From assembly GCF_028617075.1 (NCBI RefSeq), contig NZ_JAQKGV010000007.1, forward strand, positions 62,001-126,000: DNA of 64,000 nt, given 5' to 3'. The stretch comes from Rubrobacter calidifluminis (GTDB lineage: Bacteria; Actinomycetota; Rubrobacteria; Rubrobacterales; Rubrobacteraceae). This document shows, one piece after another, positions 33,914 to 42,363 of this stretch. A model generated the notes under the pieces. The model did not search any database. It was not told the DNA's origin and was given only the letters and a program-made list of their open reading frames with translations. Each line of letters begins with the position of its first letter. Position 1 is the first letter of the stretch. The position numbers and the translations under genes are program-made.

Positions 33914-35054
33914 GAAAAACGAGGGCGGAGGGGGTCTCCCGGGCGTGGTCCTGCTCGCGGGAGTCCGGTGGGACTTCCTCTGGCAACGCCATCATGAGCT
34001 CGCCGTTCGCTTCGCCCGGGCCGGCTACCGGACGGTCTTCGTCGAGACGACGGGCTTCTCGCGCCCGCGCCCGGACGCCCGGGCACTCGCGAGGAGGTTT
34101 CTCGGTCTCAGGAGAGGATCATCCAAAGAACCCGCCCTCACCGTACACGCTCCGCGCACCCTCCCGCCGACGAACCCCATCTTCAGGGCCGCCGACCGGC
34201 TCCTCCTCGCCCCCCGGCTCGCGGAGAACCTGCGCGCCGTGTCCGGCCCCTCCCCTATCGTCATCGCCTACCTGCCGACCTGGACCACGCTGTACCTCGC
34301 CTCGAGACTCTCTCCCGGGCTTCTGGTATACGACCTCTGCGACGACTACGCGGCCTTCCCCGGGACCCCTCCAGGGGTCGAAGAGAGCGAGCGGGAGCTG
34401 CTCGGGCGCTCGGATCTCGTGCTGTGCACCTCCGAAGTTCTGCTGCAGAAGGCGCGGAGGGTGAGGCCGGATGCCGTCCTCTGCGGCCCGGCGGTCGACT
34501 GCGGACGCTTCGCGTCCCTGAGGAGGGCGGAGCCCGTCCGTCGGGTGCGCACCGTATGCTTCTTCGGGGACATCGCCGCCCACCGGCTGGATCTGGGGGT
34601 GCTGGAGGAAGTCGTGAGGTCTGGGTTCGTCTTCAGGCTCATCGGCAGGATGGACCGGTGCTCTCGACGCCTGCTGCGAATCCCCGGCATCGACTACCGG
34701 GGAGAGGTCTCCTACGAGGAGCTTCCCAGGGTCCTGCGGGGGGTGGACGCCTTCGTCCTGCCCTACCGTTCGGGGAGGCTCACCCGTGCCATCTTTCCGG
34801 CCAAGACCTACGAGTGCCTGGCCACCGGGCTCCCCGTCGTCGCCTCCCCGCTGCCCGCCTTCGCGGGCCTGGAAGACGCCGTCTATCTAGCGCGCGATCC
34901 CCGGGAGTTCATCGGGACGCTGCGCAGCCTCGGCAGCCTGGAGACGCTCCAGAAAGCACGGAGGAGAATATCTCTCGCCGAAGAGAACTCCTGGGAGGCG
35001 CGATTCTCCCAGATCGAGGGGTTGCTGTGGGAGCAGATACGAAGGAGAGGGTAG
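33897..35054 (+). CDS. GT4-like glycosyltransferase
   Basis: A 385-residue GT-B fold enzyme: N-terminal half with QRHHELAVRFARAGYRTVFVET, a central VYDLCDDYAAF and LVLCTSEVLLQKAR acceptor-side region, and a C-terminal half with FFGDIAAHR, LRGVDAFVLPYRSGRLTRAIFPAKTYECLATGLPVVAS, where the E in KTYE is the donor-nucleotide-binding Glu of family 4. It transfers a sugar from a nucleotide donor on the cytoplasmic side. It overlaps the genes on both sides, so it is firmly part of the operon. Confidence 0.88.
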   Translation: MQGRNRKNEGGGGLPGVVLLAGVRWDFLWQRHHELAVRFARAGYRTVFVETTGFSRPRPDARALARRFLGLRRGSSKEPALTVHAPRTLPPTNPIFRAADRLLLAPRLAENLRAVSGPSPIVIAYLPTWTTLYLASRLSPGLLVYDLCDDYAAFPGTPPGVEESERELLGRSDLVLCTSEVLLQKARRVRPDAVLCGPAVDCGRFASLRRAEPVRRVRTVCFFGDIAAHRLDLGVLEEVVRSGFVFRLIGRMDRCSRRLLRIPGIDYRGEVSYEELPRVLRGVDAFVLPYRSGRLTRAIFPAKTYECLATGLPVVASPLPAFAGLEDAVYLARDPREFIGTLRSLGSLETLQKARRRISLAEENSWEARFSQIEGLLWEQIRRRG

Positions 35055-35803
35055 ACATACTCGGCGTAGGCGTCGACCCACTCGAGGTCGGCGAGCTGCA
35101 CAGAAGGCTCGCGCGTGCCGTCCGTCGGGGAGAGCACGCGCTCTTTCTCAACGTCAACGCCCACGCTTTGAACCTGCTCTATGAGGATGAGGAGCTCAGG
35201 AGTTTCTTCGGCCGGGCGCAGGTAGTCTTCTGCGACGGGGCCGGGGTGATGCTCGCGGCCCGCCTCCTCGGGAGGCGCATACCGGAGAGGATCACCTACG
35301 CCGATTGGATCTGGCGTCTCGCCTCCCTCGCCACCGCCGAGGGGTTCACACTCTACTTCCTCGGAGGACGGCCCGGGGTCGCCGACGAAGCCGCCCGCAA
35401 CCTGCGCCGCCTGAACCCGGGCCTCGAGGTCCGCGGCACCCATCACGGCCACTTCGACCACCGCAGCGGCAGCCCGCAGAACGAAGCCGTGATAAAGCAG
35501 ATAAACGCCGCATCCCCGGACATCCTGCTCGTCGGGATGGGGATGCCGCTGCAGGAGCGCTGGCTGATGGAGAACTGGGAACGCATCGACGCCCGGGTCG
35601 CCCTCACCGGCGGGGCGGTCTTCGACTACGCCTCCGGGCGGCTGCGTCGGGGGCCGAGGCTGCTGACGGACAACGGCCTCGAGTGGCTCGCCCGGCTCTT
35701 CATCGAGCCCCGCCGCCTCTGGCGGCGTTACCTGATCGGCAACCCCCTCTTCCTCTGGCGGGTGCTCGGCCAGAGGTGGCGTGGACACACGCACGGGGGA
35801 TAG
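35027..35803 (+). CDS. WecG/TagA/CpsF-family glycosyltransferase (GT26)
   Basis: A 258-residue enzyme with the family's hallmarks: VDILGVGVDPLE at the N-terminus, NVNAHALNLLYED, the D-G-A/G motif FCDGAGVMLAARLLG with the key TYADW region, FLGGRPGVADEAARNL, ILLVGMGMPLQERW and TGGAVFDYASGR. GT26 enzymes add the second sugar (ManNAc or a uronic acid) onto a lipid-linked first sugar. The GTG at 35027 has GAGGGG 5 nt upstream and overlaps the GT4 gene by 28 bp. It fits directly after the initiating transferase encoded at 37112. Confidence 0.92.
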   Translation: MGADTKERVDILGVGVDPLEVGELHRRLARAVRRGEHALFLNVNAHALNLLYEDEELRSFFGRAQVVFCDGAGVMLAARLLGRRIPERITYADWIWRLASLATAEGFTLYFLGGRPGVADEAARNLRRLNPGLEVRGTHHGHFDHRSGSPQNEAVIKQINAASPDILLVGMGMPLQERWLMENWERIDARVALTGGAVFDYASGRLRRGPRLLTDNGLEWLARLFIEPRRLWRRYLIGNPLFLWRVLGQRWRGHTHGG

Positions 35804-35811
35804 TGTAGACT
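35782..35811 (+). promoter_or_regulatory. Leaderless promoter of the C39-like gene
   Basis: TGGACA, an 18-bp spacer and TAGACT end 6 nt before the ATG at 35818. No Shine-Dalgarno precedes the start, so a leaderless transcript beginning inside the cluster is likely. Confidence 0.6.
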
Positions 35812-35817
35812 TGTTGC

Positions 35818-37065
35818 ATGAGGGGGGAGGTGAACCATGGCAGCCTCAAGGCGGGTTTGCTCGTCTTGCTCTCCGTCGTGGCGTTGCTGATCTGCGGGGC
35901 CACGGCCCGGGCGGACACCCGCCCGTACATACATTTCGACCGCTTCGACACCCACCGCACCCTCTCAGCGGGCAAACGGGACGAGATCGTGATCTCCAGG
36001 AACACCGGTGGCGTCCCGGAACTCCGGCTCGGCGCCCACCCGCACCGGGGCACGGACAGGGACGGCACGTACAACGGCGGCACTTTCTACTGGGGCTCGA
36101 TCCTCTCCCCCGTCCATCAGCCCGGCATCGCCTTCGACACCCTCAACCCCTCGTGGAACGCTTCGACACCCCAGGGCACCTGGATCGAACTCGACGTACG
36201 GGTGCGCTCGGGAGGGGGCTGGACGCGCTGGTTCGACCTCGGCATCTGGGCGAAGGACACCGGCACGATAGAGCGCCACAGCGTCGACGGGCAGAAGACC
36301 GCCCGCTGGCAGGTGGCGACCGACACCCTGCAGAGCCGCGGGCGCGTCTTCGCCGGAGCCTACCAGTACCGCCTGAAGCTCTTCACCGCGAAGAAAGGGC
36401 TCTCGCCGAGGGTACGCGCGCTGTTTTTCACCGCCTCGAACTCGTACCACAACGGTGAACCGCTCGGCGTGGGTCCCGACCGGAGCATATGGGGGAAGAA
36501 CCTTGCCGTTCCGCCCCGCTCGCAGATGGTCTACCCAGACGGTGGCGAGGTGTGGTGCTCCCCGACCTCGCTCTCGATGGTGATGGCATACTGGGCGAGG
36601 AAGACCGGCAGGGAGGCGCTCGACCAGCCGGTCCCGAGGGTAGCCCGCGGCACCTACGACCACGTCTACGGCGGCACCGGCAACTGGCCGTTCAACACCG
36701 CCTACGCCGCCGCCTACGGGCTCGTGGGCTCGGTCAACCGCTTCTCCTCGCTCGGCCAGGCGGAGCGCTTCATCAGCGCGGGGATCCCGCTCGTCGCTAG
36801 CGTCGCCTGGCACAGGGGCGAACTCGACGGCGCCCCCATCCCCTCGACGGAGGGTCACCTGCTCGTGATCCGGGGCTTCACCCGCTCCGGGGACGTCATC
36901 GTCAACGACCCGGCGGCGAAGAGCGACGCGGGAGTGGAGCGGGTCTACAAGAGGGACCAGTTCCGCAAGGTGTGGTTCGAGACCGGCTCGGGTGGGATAG
37001 CCTACCTGGTCTATCCCAGGGGCTACAAACTCCCCCCTCGTATCTACGCCCGGGGTAGCTGGTAG
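35818..37065 (+). CDS. Secreted C39-like (papain-fold) peptidase
   Basis: A 415-residue protein with a signal peptide (residues 12-33, ending GATARA) and a long beta-rich N-terminal region of about 200 residues, then a C39_2-type cysteine peptidase: Cys in EVWCSPTSLSMVMAYW, His in EGHLLVIRGF and Asp in VIVNDPAA. Members of this family are extracellular or membrane-linked proteases of uncertain substrate. Unlike bacteriocin C39 proteases it is not fused to an ABC transporter. It lies inside the polysaccharide cluster but has its own apparent promoter. Confidence 0.88.
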   Translation: MRGEVNHGSLKAGLLVLLSVVALLICGATARADTRPYIHFDRFDTHRTLSAGKRDEIVISRNTGGVPELRLGAHPHRGTDRDGTYNGGTFYWGSILSPVHQPGIAFDTLNPSWNASTPQGTWIELDVRVRSGGGWTRWFDLGIWAKDTGTIERHSVDGQKTARWQVATDTLQSRGRVFAGAYQYRLKLFTAKKGLSPRVRALFFTASNSYHNGEPLGVGPDRSIWGKNLAVPPRSQMVYPDGGEVWCSPTSLSMVMAYWARKTGREALDQPVPRVARGTYDHVYGGTGNWPFNTAYAAAYGLVGSVNRFSSLGQAERFISAGIPLVASVAWHRGELDGAPIPSTEGHLLVIRGFTRSGDVIVNDPAAKSDAGVERVYKRDQFRKVWFETGSGGIAYLVYPRGYKLPPRIYARGSW

Positions 37066-37111
37066 CCCGCCGAGTCCCTCTTCCCGAGGGGTTATACTCC
37101 GGAGGGGTGCG

Positions 37112-38467
37112 ATGAGAAAGGCGATCGGGAACCTGCTGAGCCTCGGGATGCTGCGACGTCCGGCCAGCGTCTTGGTGCTGATCCTGATCGACGCCGGGTC
37201 CCTGTGCGCCGGCCTCTTCCTCGCCTCGGACTCGCTGCACCTCGCCCCGGTACTTCTGAGCGTGCTCATCCCGATCTTCTCCTGCTGCGGGATGTACGGT
37301 CGCGCCGCCAGGAGGCGTAGCCCCGGTGCGCTCGGGGGGGCGCCCCTCCTCTGGGGTGTCCTTGTGGTCGCCGGGGCACGCTTCTACCCGGAGAGCGGGC
37401 TCTCGGGAGAGGCTGCTGCGGCGGTGGTGATCCTGTTCGCCCTGTTCTGCATCCCGCTGCGCCTCTCCTACGAGCGAGGCCTCGACATGATCTATCGCCG
37501 CGGTATAGGTCTCATCCCGACTCTCATAGTCGGAGACGAGAACGGTCGCGAGAGGTTGCGTCGCCTGCTCGATTTCGCCCCCGGAGCCTACACCCCCGTC
37601 GGCGAGGCGGGTCTCACGCCTCAGGGACGTGTGGACATCGACGAGCTGCGCCGCGCCCTGGAGGAGAGCGGGGCGAAGCTCGTACTCCTGGCAGGCGCCG
37701 AACGCCTGCCGGACGACAACCTGCTCGACACCCTGAGATCGGTAAGGCTGCGCGGAGTCCAGATGAGGGTGGTTCCGGGAGCATTGGGTCTGATGCGCCT
37801 GCGGCCCTTGGTCTCCCAGAGCATGGGCGTACCGGTGTTCGACGTGCGCTACCCTCAGCTGGACAACTTCCAGCGGACGCTCAAGCGCACGCTGGACCTT
37901 ACGCTCTCCGCCACCGGGCTGATCGTGCTTCTGCCCCTCTTCGCTCTCATCGCGCTAGCCATCAAGCTGGACTCTCCCGGCCCGGTCCTTTTCCGACAGG
38001 AGAGGGTCGGAGCAGACGAGAAGATCTTCACATGCTACATGTTCCGATCAATGTACGAAGGTGCCGAAGAGCAGCAGGAGGAGCTCGAGGAGGCCAACGA
38101 AGCCGACGGCATCCTCTTCAAGATAAGGGACGACCCCCGGGTCACCCGCGTGGGCCGGTTCCTGCGGCGCTGGAGCATAGACGAGCTGCCGCAGCTCTGG
38201 AACGTCCTCAAGGGAGAGATGAGCCTGGTCGGCCCCCGGCCCCTGCCCCTCAGGGACCACGGACGTACACGAGAGGCGCACAAAAAACGCCTCGCGGTCA
38301 TGCCCGGGATGACCGGATACTGGCAGATAAACGGCCGCGAGAGCCTCTCTTTCGAAGAGATGGTCCGCCTCGATCTCCACTACATAGAGAACTGGTCCCT
38401 CTCGTTCGACATCAAGATCATCATACTCACCATCGGGGCCGTGCTCCGTCGCAAGGGCGCCTACTAG
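37112..38467 (+). CDS. Initiating sugar-phosphate transferase (WbaP/CpsE type)
   Basis: A 451-residue polyprenyl-phosphate glycosylphosphotransferase: four hydrophobic helices in the first 150 residues, a soluble CoA-binding-like middle, then the catalytic C-terminal domain starting [20 protein letters not shown] with its membrane-dipping helix, followed by [44 protein letters not shown] and [12 protein letters not shown]. It moves a sugar-1-phosphate from a nucleotide sugar to undecaprenyl phosphate, the first step of repeat-unit synthesis. GGAGGGG precedes the ATG, with a TATACT box further upstream. Confidence 0.95.
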   Translation: MRKAIGNLLSLGMLRRPASVLVLILIDAGSLCAGLFLASDSLHLAPVLLSVLIPIFSCCGMYGRAARRRSPGALGGAPLLWGVLVVAGARFYPESGLSGEAAAAVVILFALFCIPLRLSYERGLDMIYRRGIGLIPTLIVGDENGRERLRRLLDFAPGAYTPVGEAGLTPQGRVDIDELRRALEESGAKLVLLAGAERLPDDNLLDTLRSVRLRGVQMRVVPGALGLMRLRPLVSQSMGVPVFDVRYPQLDNFQRTLKRTLDLTLSATGLIVLLPLFALIALAIKLDSPGPVLFRQERVGADEKIFTCYMFRSMYEGAEEQQEELEEANEADGILFKIRDDPRVTRVGRFLRRWSIDELPQLWNVLKGEMSLVGPRPLPLRDHGRTREAHKKRLAVMPGMTGYWQINGRESLSFEEMVRLDLHYIENWSLSFDIKIIILTIGAVLRRKGAY

Positions 38468-38584
38468 CTCCCGAAGCGGAGAGCGTTATCGTGCTCGGAT
38501 ATTGTCCTCCATGCAGGTTAATATATTTACTATAGAATACGCTGCGGCCTCTGAGAGCTGGTTTTGCACGAAGAGGAAGGGATC

Positions 38585-40057
38585 TTGGACCGTACGATCA
38601 CCCGCAAGAGCTTTCTCAAGGCCGCCGGGGCCGGTGCGGCGGGGGCTGCGCTCTTCGGCAGCTCGGTTGCTGCCGGCGCCAGGTACAAAAGCTATCTTCC
38701 GGAGGGCGGCTCCAGGATGAACGTCATCCTCGTGATAATAGACAGCCTCCGGCGCGACCACGTGGGGGCCTACGGCAACCGCTGGATAAAGACCCCCAAC
38801 CTCGACGCGCTGGCGAAGGAGAGCCTGGTCTTCAGCCGTCCCTACCCGGAGTCTCTTCCGACTATCTGCGCGAGGCGGGCGATACACACCGGCACGCGCA
38901 CCTGGCCCTTCCGCGACTGGCACCCGGTCAGGGGCGAGGGGTACATGCCGTGGGGCTGGGAGCCCATCCCCGACGGGCAGACAACCCTCGCTGAAGTACT
39001 CAAGCAGAACGGGTTCGTGAACGCCCTGATCTCGGACACCGACCACCTCTTCAAGCCCTTCTACAACTTCCACCAGGGCTTCGACGTCTTCGAGTGGGTG
39101 CGGGGTCAGGAGAAGGATCGCTACAAGCCCGCCTGGACGGTCTCCAGACAGGAGATGAGCAAGTACCTGCTAAAAGGGAACAAGTTCCGGGTCCACGACA
39201 CCATCCAGCAATTTCTGGCAAACACCGCCGCCCACCGGGACGAGACCGATTGGTTTGCGGCCAAGGTGTTCGGCGGGGCGGCGGACCTGCTCGAGGGCCT
39301 GCGGGAGAAGCAGCCCTTCTTCCTCGTCGTGGACAACTACGACCCGCACGAACCCTGGGCGCCGCCGAAGGAGTACGTCGATCTCTACGACGACTCCTAC
39401 CATGGCCCGGAGCCAATAGAACCGGACTACGCCCCAAGCGACTATCTGACCGAGGCGGAGCTCAAGAGGATGCGCGCACTCTACTCCGGTGAGACCAGCC
39501 ACGTAGACAGGTGGCTCGGACACTTCCTGAACAAGGCGGACGATCTCGGGGTGCTCGACAACTCGCTCCTGATCCTGCTCTCCGATCACGGGCACTGCCT
39601 GGGGGAGCATGGTTACGTCGGCAAACCCTACAACGCCCTCTATCCTGAGCTCACCGATACCGTCTTCCTGATCCGCCACCCCGAAGGCAGGGGAAGGGGC
39701 AGGAAGAGCGACTACTACGCTTCGACCCACGACGTCGCCCCCACCATCCTCTCGGCGGTTGACGTGGCGGTTCCGGGGCAGATGCAGGGCACAGACCTCT
39801 CACCCATCCTCGAGGGCAGGGAGCCCAAACAGAAGCGAGACCACTTCACGCTCGGCTACGACGCCTACGTCTGGGCCCGCGATGAGCGGTACCTGATCCA
39901 TGGCCGCTACGACGGTACCCAGATGCAGCTCTACGACGTGAAAGAAGACCCGGAGCAGAGGCACAACCTGGCGGGCAGACACCCGGACATCGTCCGCCGC
40001 ATGTTCCATGACTACGTGCTCAAAGACGCCGGTGGCCCCCTGCCACATTACGCCTAG
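38585..40057 (+). CDS. Sulfatase-superfamily protein with Thr nucleophile position
   Basis: An alkaline-phosphatase-fold enzyme of 490 residues. Metal ligands fit: D53 (IIDSLRRD), and DHGHCLGEHG late in the protein. In sulfatases a C-x-P-x-R motif supplies formylglycine; here the aligned stretch is T93-I-C95-A-R97 before R98-A-I-H-T-G, so Thr stands where Cys or Ser should be. Thr nucleophiles are known in phosphodiesterase and phosphotransferase members (NPP, LtaS, EptA), so it may act on a phosphoester rather than a sulfate. The N-terminus has a Tat-like segment ITRKSFLKAAG. TTG 38585 is chosen for the GAGGAAGGG before it. Confidence 0.85.
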   Translation: MDRTITRKSFLKAAGAGAAGAALFGSSVAAGARYKSYLPEGGSRMNVILVIIDSLRRDHVGAYGNRWIKTPNLDALAKESLVFSRPYPESLPTICARRAIHTGTRTWPFRDWHPVRGEGYMPWGWEPIPDGQTTLAEVLKQNGFVNALISDTDHLFKPFYNFHQGFDVFEWVRGQEKDRYKPAWTVSRQEMSKYLLKGNKFRVHDTIQQFLANTAAHRDETDWFAAKVFGGAADLLEGLREKQPFFLVVDNYDPHEPWAPPKEYVDLYDDSYHGPEPIEPDYAPSDYLTEAELKRMRALYSGETSHVDRWLGHFLNKADDLGVLDNSLLILLSDHGHCLGEHGYVGKPYNALYPELTDTVFLIRHPEGRGRGRKSDYYASTHDVAPTILSAVDVAVPGQMQGTDLSPILEGREPKQKRDHFTLGYDAYVWARDERYLIHGRYDGTQMQLYDVKEDPEQRHNLAGRHPDIVRRMFHDYVLKDAGGPLPHYA

Positions 40058-40103
40058 AATGGTGGCGACATCCCGGGCGAGCCGGCGTGGAAAGGAGGAG
40101 CAT

Positions 40104-40739
40104 TTGGCCGGGAAATCTATATCCTCTGTGCTGCGTACGCTCTCCGTAGCCTGTCTCGTCGGCGGAATCCTCTGGGCACTCTCCCCCCTGGGCGTCCATC
40201 TCTCGGAGATCAAGTTCAAGAGCCCGAACTTCTTCTGGAAGCTATTCCCTTCGGCCCCGCTGATGCTCGCCTTGGGACTCGTGGGGCTTCACTTCTGGCA
40301 GCGGGGACGCGGCGGCTGGCTGGAGCGGTTCGCCCTGCTATTAGCCCTGTCAGGCATCGTGCTCGTCGTCGCGGGGAACGTGGTCCAGTTCTGGCTGGGG
40401 CTGGACAACGTCTATCTCACGGCCGCCCCCGGCTACCGCACTTTCCGGGTGGGGCTGTTCGCACTGGCCGCAGGCACCATCCTCTTCGGGTTCGTCTCGG
40501 CTTCGGCGAGGAAGCTACCTCTGTGGGGAGCTCTCCCCCTCACCATAGGTTCGTGGGCCGGGCTGATCGCTTTTTCTGAGAACCTGGGGGGGCTCGGAGC
40601 CGCGCTCTGGATCCTCTTCGGTATGGGCTGGGCGTGGATGGGGTTCGCCGCCTTCTGTGAGATGGTGGCCGATCTGTGGCGTGGAAGGACGAGACAGAGC
40701 GGCCGGAAATCTCCCTCTCCCGGCGGAGAATCTCTATAA
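40104..40739 (+). CDS. Hypothetical membrane protein of the cluster (211 aa)
   Basis: About six hydrophobic helices with short loops; no catalytic motif is visible. The TTG at 40104 has AAAGGAGG 5 nt upstream and fits better than any ATG (the open frame goes back to 40008 inside the sulfatase gene). Helix 1 begins VLRTLSVACLVGGILWAL and a Trp-rich helix FGMGWAWMGFAAFCEM lies near the end. It could be an accessory for chain export or for the membrane-bound sulfatase homologue, but nothing specific shows this. Confidence 0.7.
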   Translation: MAGKSISSVLRTLSVACLVGGILWALSPLGVHLSEIKFKSPNFFWKLFPSAPLMLALGLVGLHFWQRGRGGWLERFALLLALSGIVLVVAGNVVQFWLGLDNVYLTAAPGYRTFRVGLFALAAGTILFGFVSASARKLPLWGALPLTIGSWAGLIAFSENLGGLGAALWILFGMGWAWMGFAAFCEMVADLWRGRTRQSGRKSPSPGGESL

Positions 40740-40740
40740 T
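40735..40740 (+). promoter_or_regulatory. -10 box before the flippase gene
   Basis: A consensus TATAAT ends 9 nt before the ATG at 40750, giving a leader of only a few bases. No Shine-Dalgarno is present. It overlaps the stop region of the previous gene. Confidence 0.55.
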
Positions 40741-40749
40741 CTCGCGCTA

Positions 40750-42363
40750 ATGGACTCTCGCAGACAAAACGGGACCGAAAACGAAGCCAGCTCTCCCACG
40801 GAGGGTGGGATGGCACCCGGGGTCACCCCCACCGGCAAGGACGACACCTACATTGCGCGGGTCGCGCGGGGCGCCGGGATCAGCACGCTCGGACAGGGTG
40901 TGGGACGCCTGCTCGGGTTCGTCACCCAGATCGCCATCTCCAGGCTCTTCGGCGCCGAGATCTACGGCTTCTACTCCTCCGGGGTGGCGGTGGTGACCGG
41001 TGCCCAGACCGTCTCCCGCTTCGGCATGGAGAACAGCGTGGTGCGCTACGTCGCCCACCATCGGGCCAAGGGGGACAGGGAGCGGGTGAAGGGCACGATC
41101 GTGCAGACGATATTCATCACGCTGATCATAAGCCTGCTGCTCGGGGCGGCTCTGTTCTTCACGGCGGACTTCGTCGCCACCCACCTCCCGAACAGCAGCC
41201 CGAAGATGGCCACGGTCCTGCGAGCGTTCGCGTTCGTGTTGCCGTTTTTCGTGTTCATGAGCATGGTCGTCTGGGCCACCCAGGGTTTCCAGACTGTCAC
41301 CTACGCCGCCTACATCCAGCAGTTCATAAGGCCTGCGCTCTTCCTGGTGCTGCTCGGGTTCTTCTACCTGTTCGGGAAAAGCGTGACCAGTGTCATAGCC
41401 GCCTACGGCACCGCGATGCTGCTGGCCGGTCTAGTCGGGATGTACTTCCTGCGGCGGCTCTTCCCGCCGCTCTTCGATCGCCGCGTGCCATCGAAGATGG
41501 AGACCCGTGAGCTCTTCAAGGTCTCGATCCCGCTAAGCATTGCCAACGGTGCACGCTATCTGGACAACCAGTCGGCCGTTCTGATCCTCACAGCTTTCGC
41601 CGCCGGCGCCCCGGTCGGTATCTTCAACGCCGCCGCCCGAACCGCCACCCTCTCGACGATCGTGCGCTTCGCCTTTTCAGGCATCTTCTCTCCGATCATC
41701 TCCAGCTTCTACGCAAGAGGCGAGCTCGATCAGCTCGGCCGGCTCTACAAGGACGTATCGCGCTGGATCTTCATCGGGGCCTTCCCCATCTTCCTGGTCA
41801 TCGCGGTGCTCGGGCACGACATCCTCGCGGTCTTCGGCAGGGACTTCGTCAGGGGGGAGAGCGCGCTCTGGATCGTCGCTGTGGCCCAGCTCTTCAGCGC
41901 CTCGGTCGGGACAACGCCGCGCATGCTCGCGATGACCGGGCGCCAGAACATCGAGATGATCGCGACCACCTCCGCCGCCATCCTCGGCGTGATCGTGAGC
42001 CTGCTGCTCGTCCCGCACTTCGGGATAATCGGGGCGGCCATCGGAATGGCGGCGGCGATCGTCGCGGAGAACGCGGGGACGATGGGTGCGGTCAAGTGGA
42101 AGATAGGCTTCTGGCCTTACAGCCCGGAGTGGATAAAGCCGCTCGTTGCGGGCGTGGTGGCGGCGCTCGCGACCTACTTACTCGGCCTCTTCTTCCCGGT
42201 TCACACCCCGATCGTGCGGGTGGCCGCCCTGGGCGTCTTCCTGGGGCTGGTCTTCCTCGCCGTCCTGCTTCTCCTCGGCCTCTCGGAGACAGACCGCGAG
42301 TTCCTGCGCACCTTCTGGAACGTCGCCCGCAGGTACCTCCCGCGGAGGCTGGGGCGTGGTTAA
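40750..42363 (+). CDS. Wzx-type polysaccharide flippase
   Basis: A 537-residue MOP-superfamily transporter: a 35-residue polar N-terminus, then about fourteen hydrophobic helices. RGAGISTLGQGVGRLLGFVTQIAISRLFG at the start is the typical first-helix region, and GMENSVVRYVAHHRA and GIFNAAARTATLSTIVRFAFSGIFSPIIS fit too. It flips lipid-linked repeat units to the outer face for the Wzy-like polymerase. The ATG at 40750 is preceded by a TATAAT box rather than a ribosome-binding site. Confidence 0.92.
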   Translation: MDSRRQNGTENEASSPTEGGMAPGVTPTGKDDTYIARVARGAGISTLGQGVGRLLGFVTQIAISRLFGAEIYGFYSSGVAVVTGAQTVSRFGMENSVVRYVAHHRAKGDRERVKGTIVQTIFITLIISLLLGAALFFTADFVATHLPNSSPKMATVLRAFAFVLPFFVFMSMVVWATQGFQTVTYAAYIQQFIRPALFLVLLGFFYLFGKSVTSVIAAYGTAMLLAGLVGMYFLRRLFPPLFDRRVPSKMETRELFKVSIPLSIANGARYLDNQSAVLILTAFAAGAPVGIFNAAARTATLSTIVRFAFSGIFSPIISSFYARGELDQLGRLYKDVSRWIFIGAFPIFLVIAVLGHDILAVFGRDFVRGESALWIVAVAQLFSASVGTTPRMLAMTGRQNIEMIATTSAAILGVIVSLLLVPHFGIIGAAIGMAAAIVAENAGTMGAVKWKIGFWPYSPEWIKPLVAGVVAALATYLLGLFFPVHTPIVRVAALGVFLGLVFLAVLLLLGLSETDREFLRTFWNVARRYLPRRLGRG

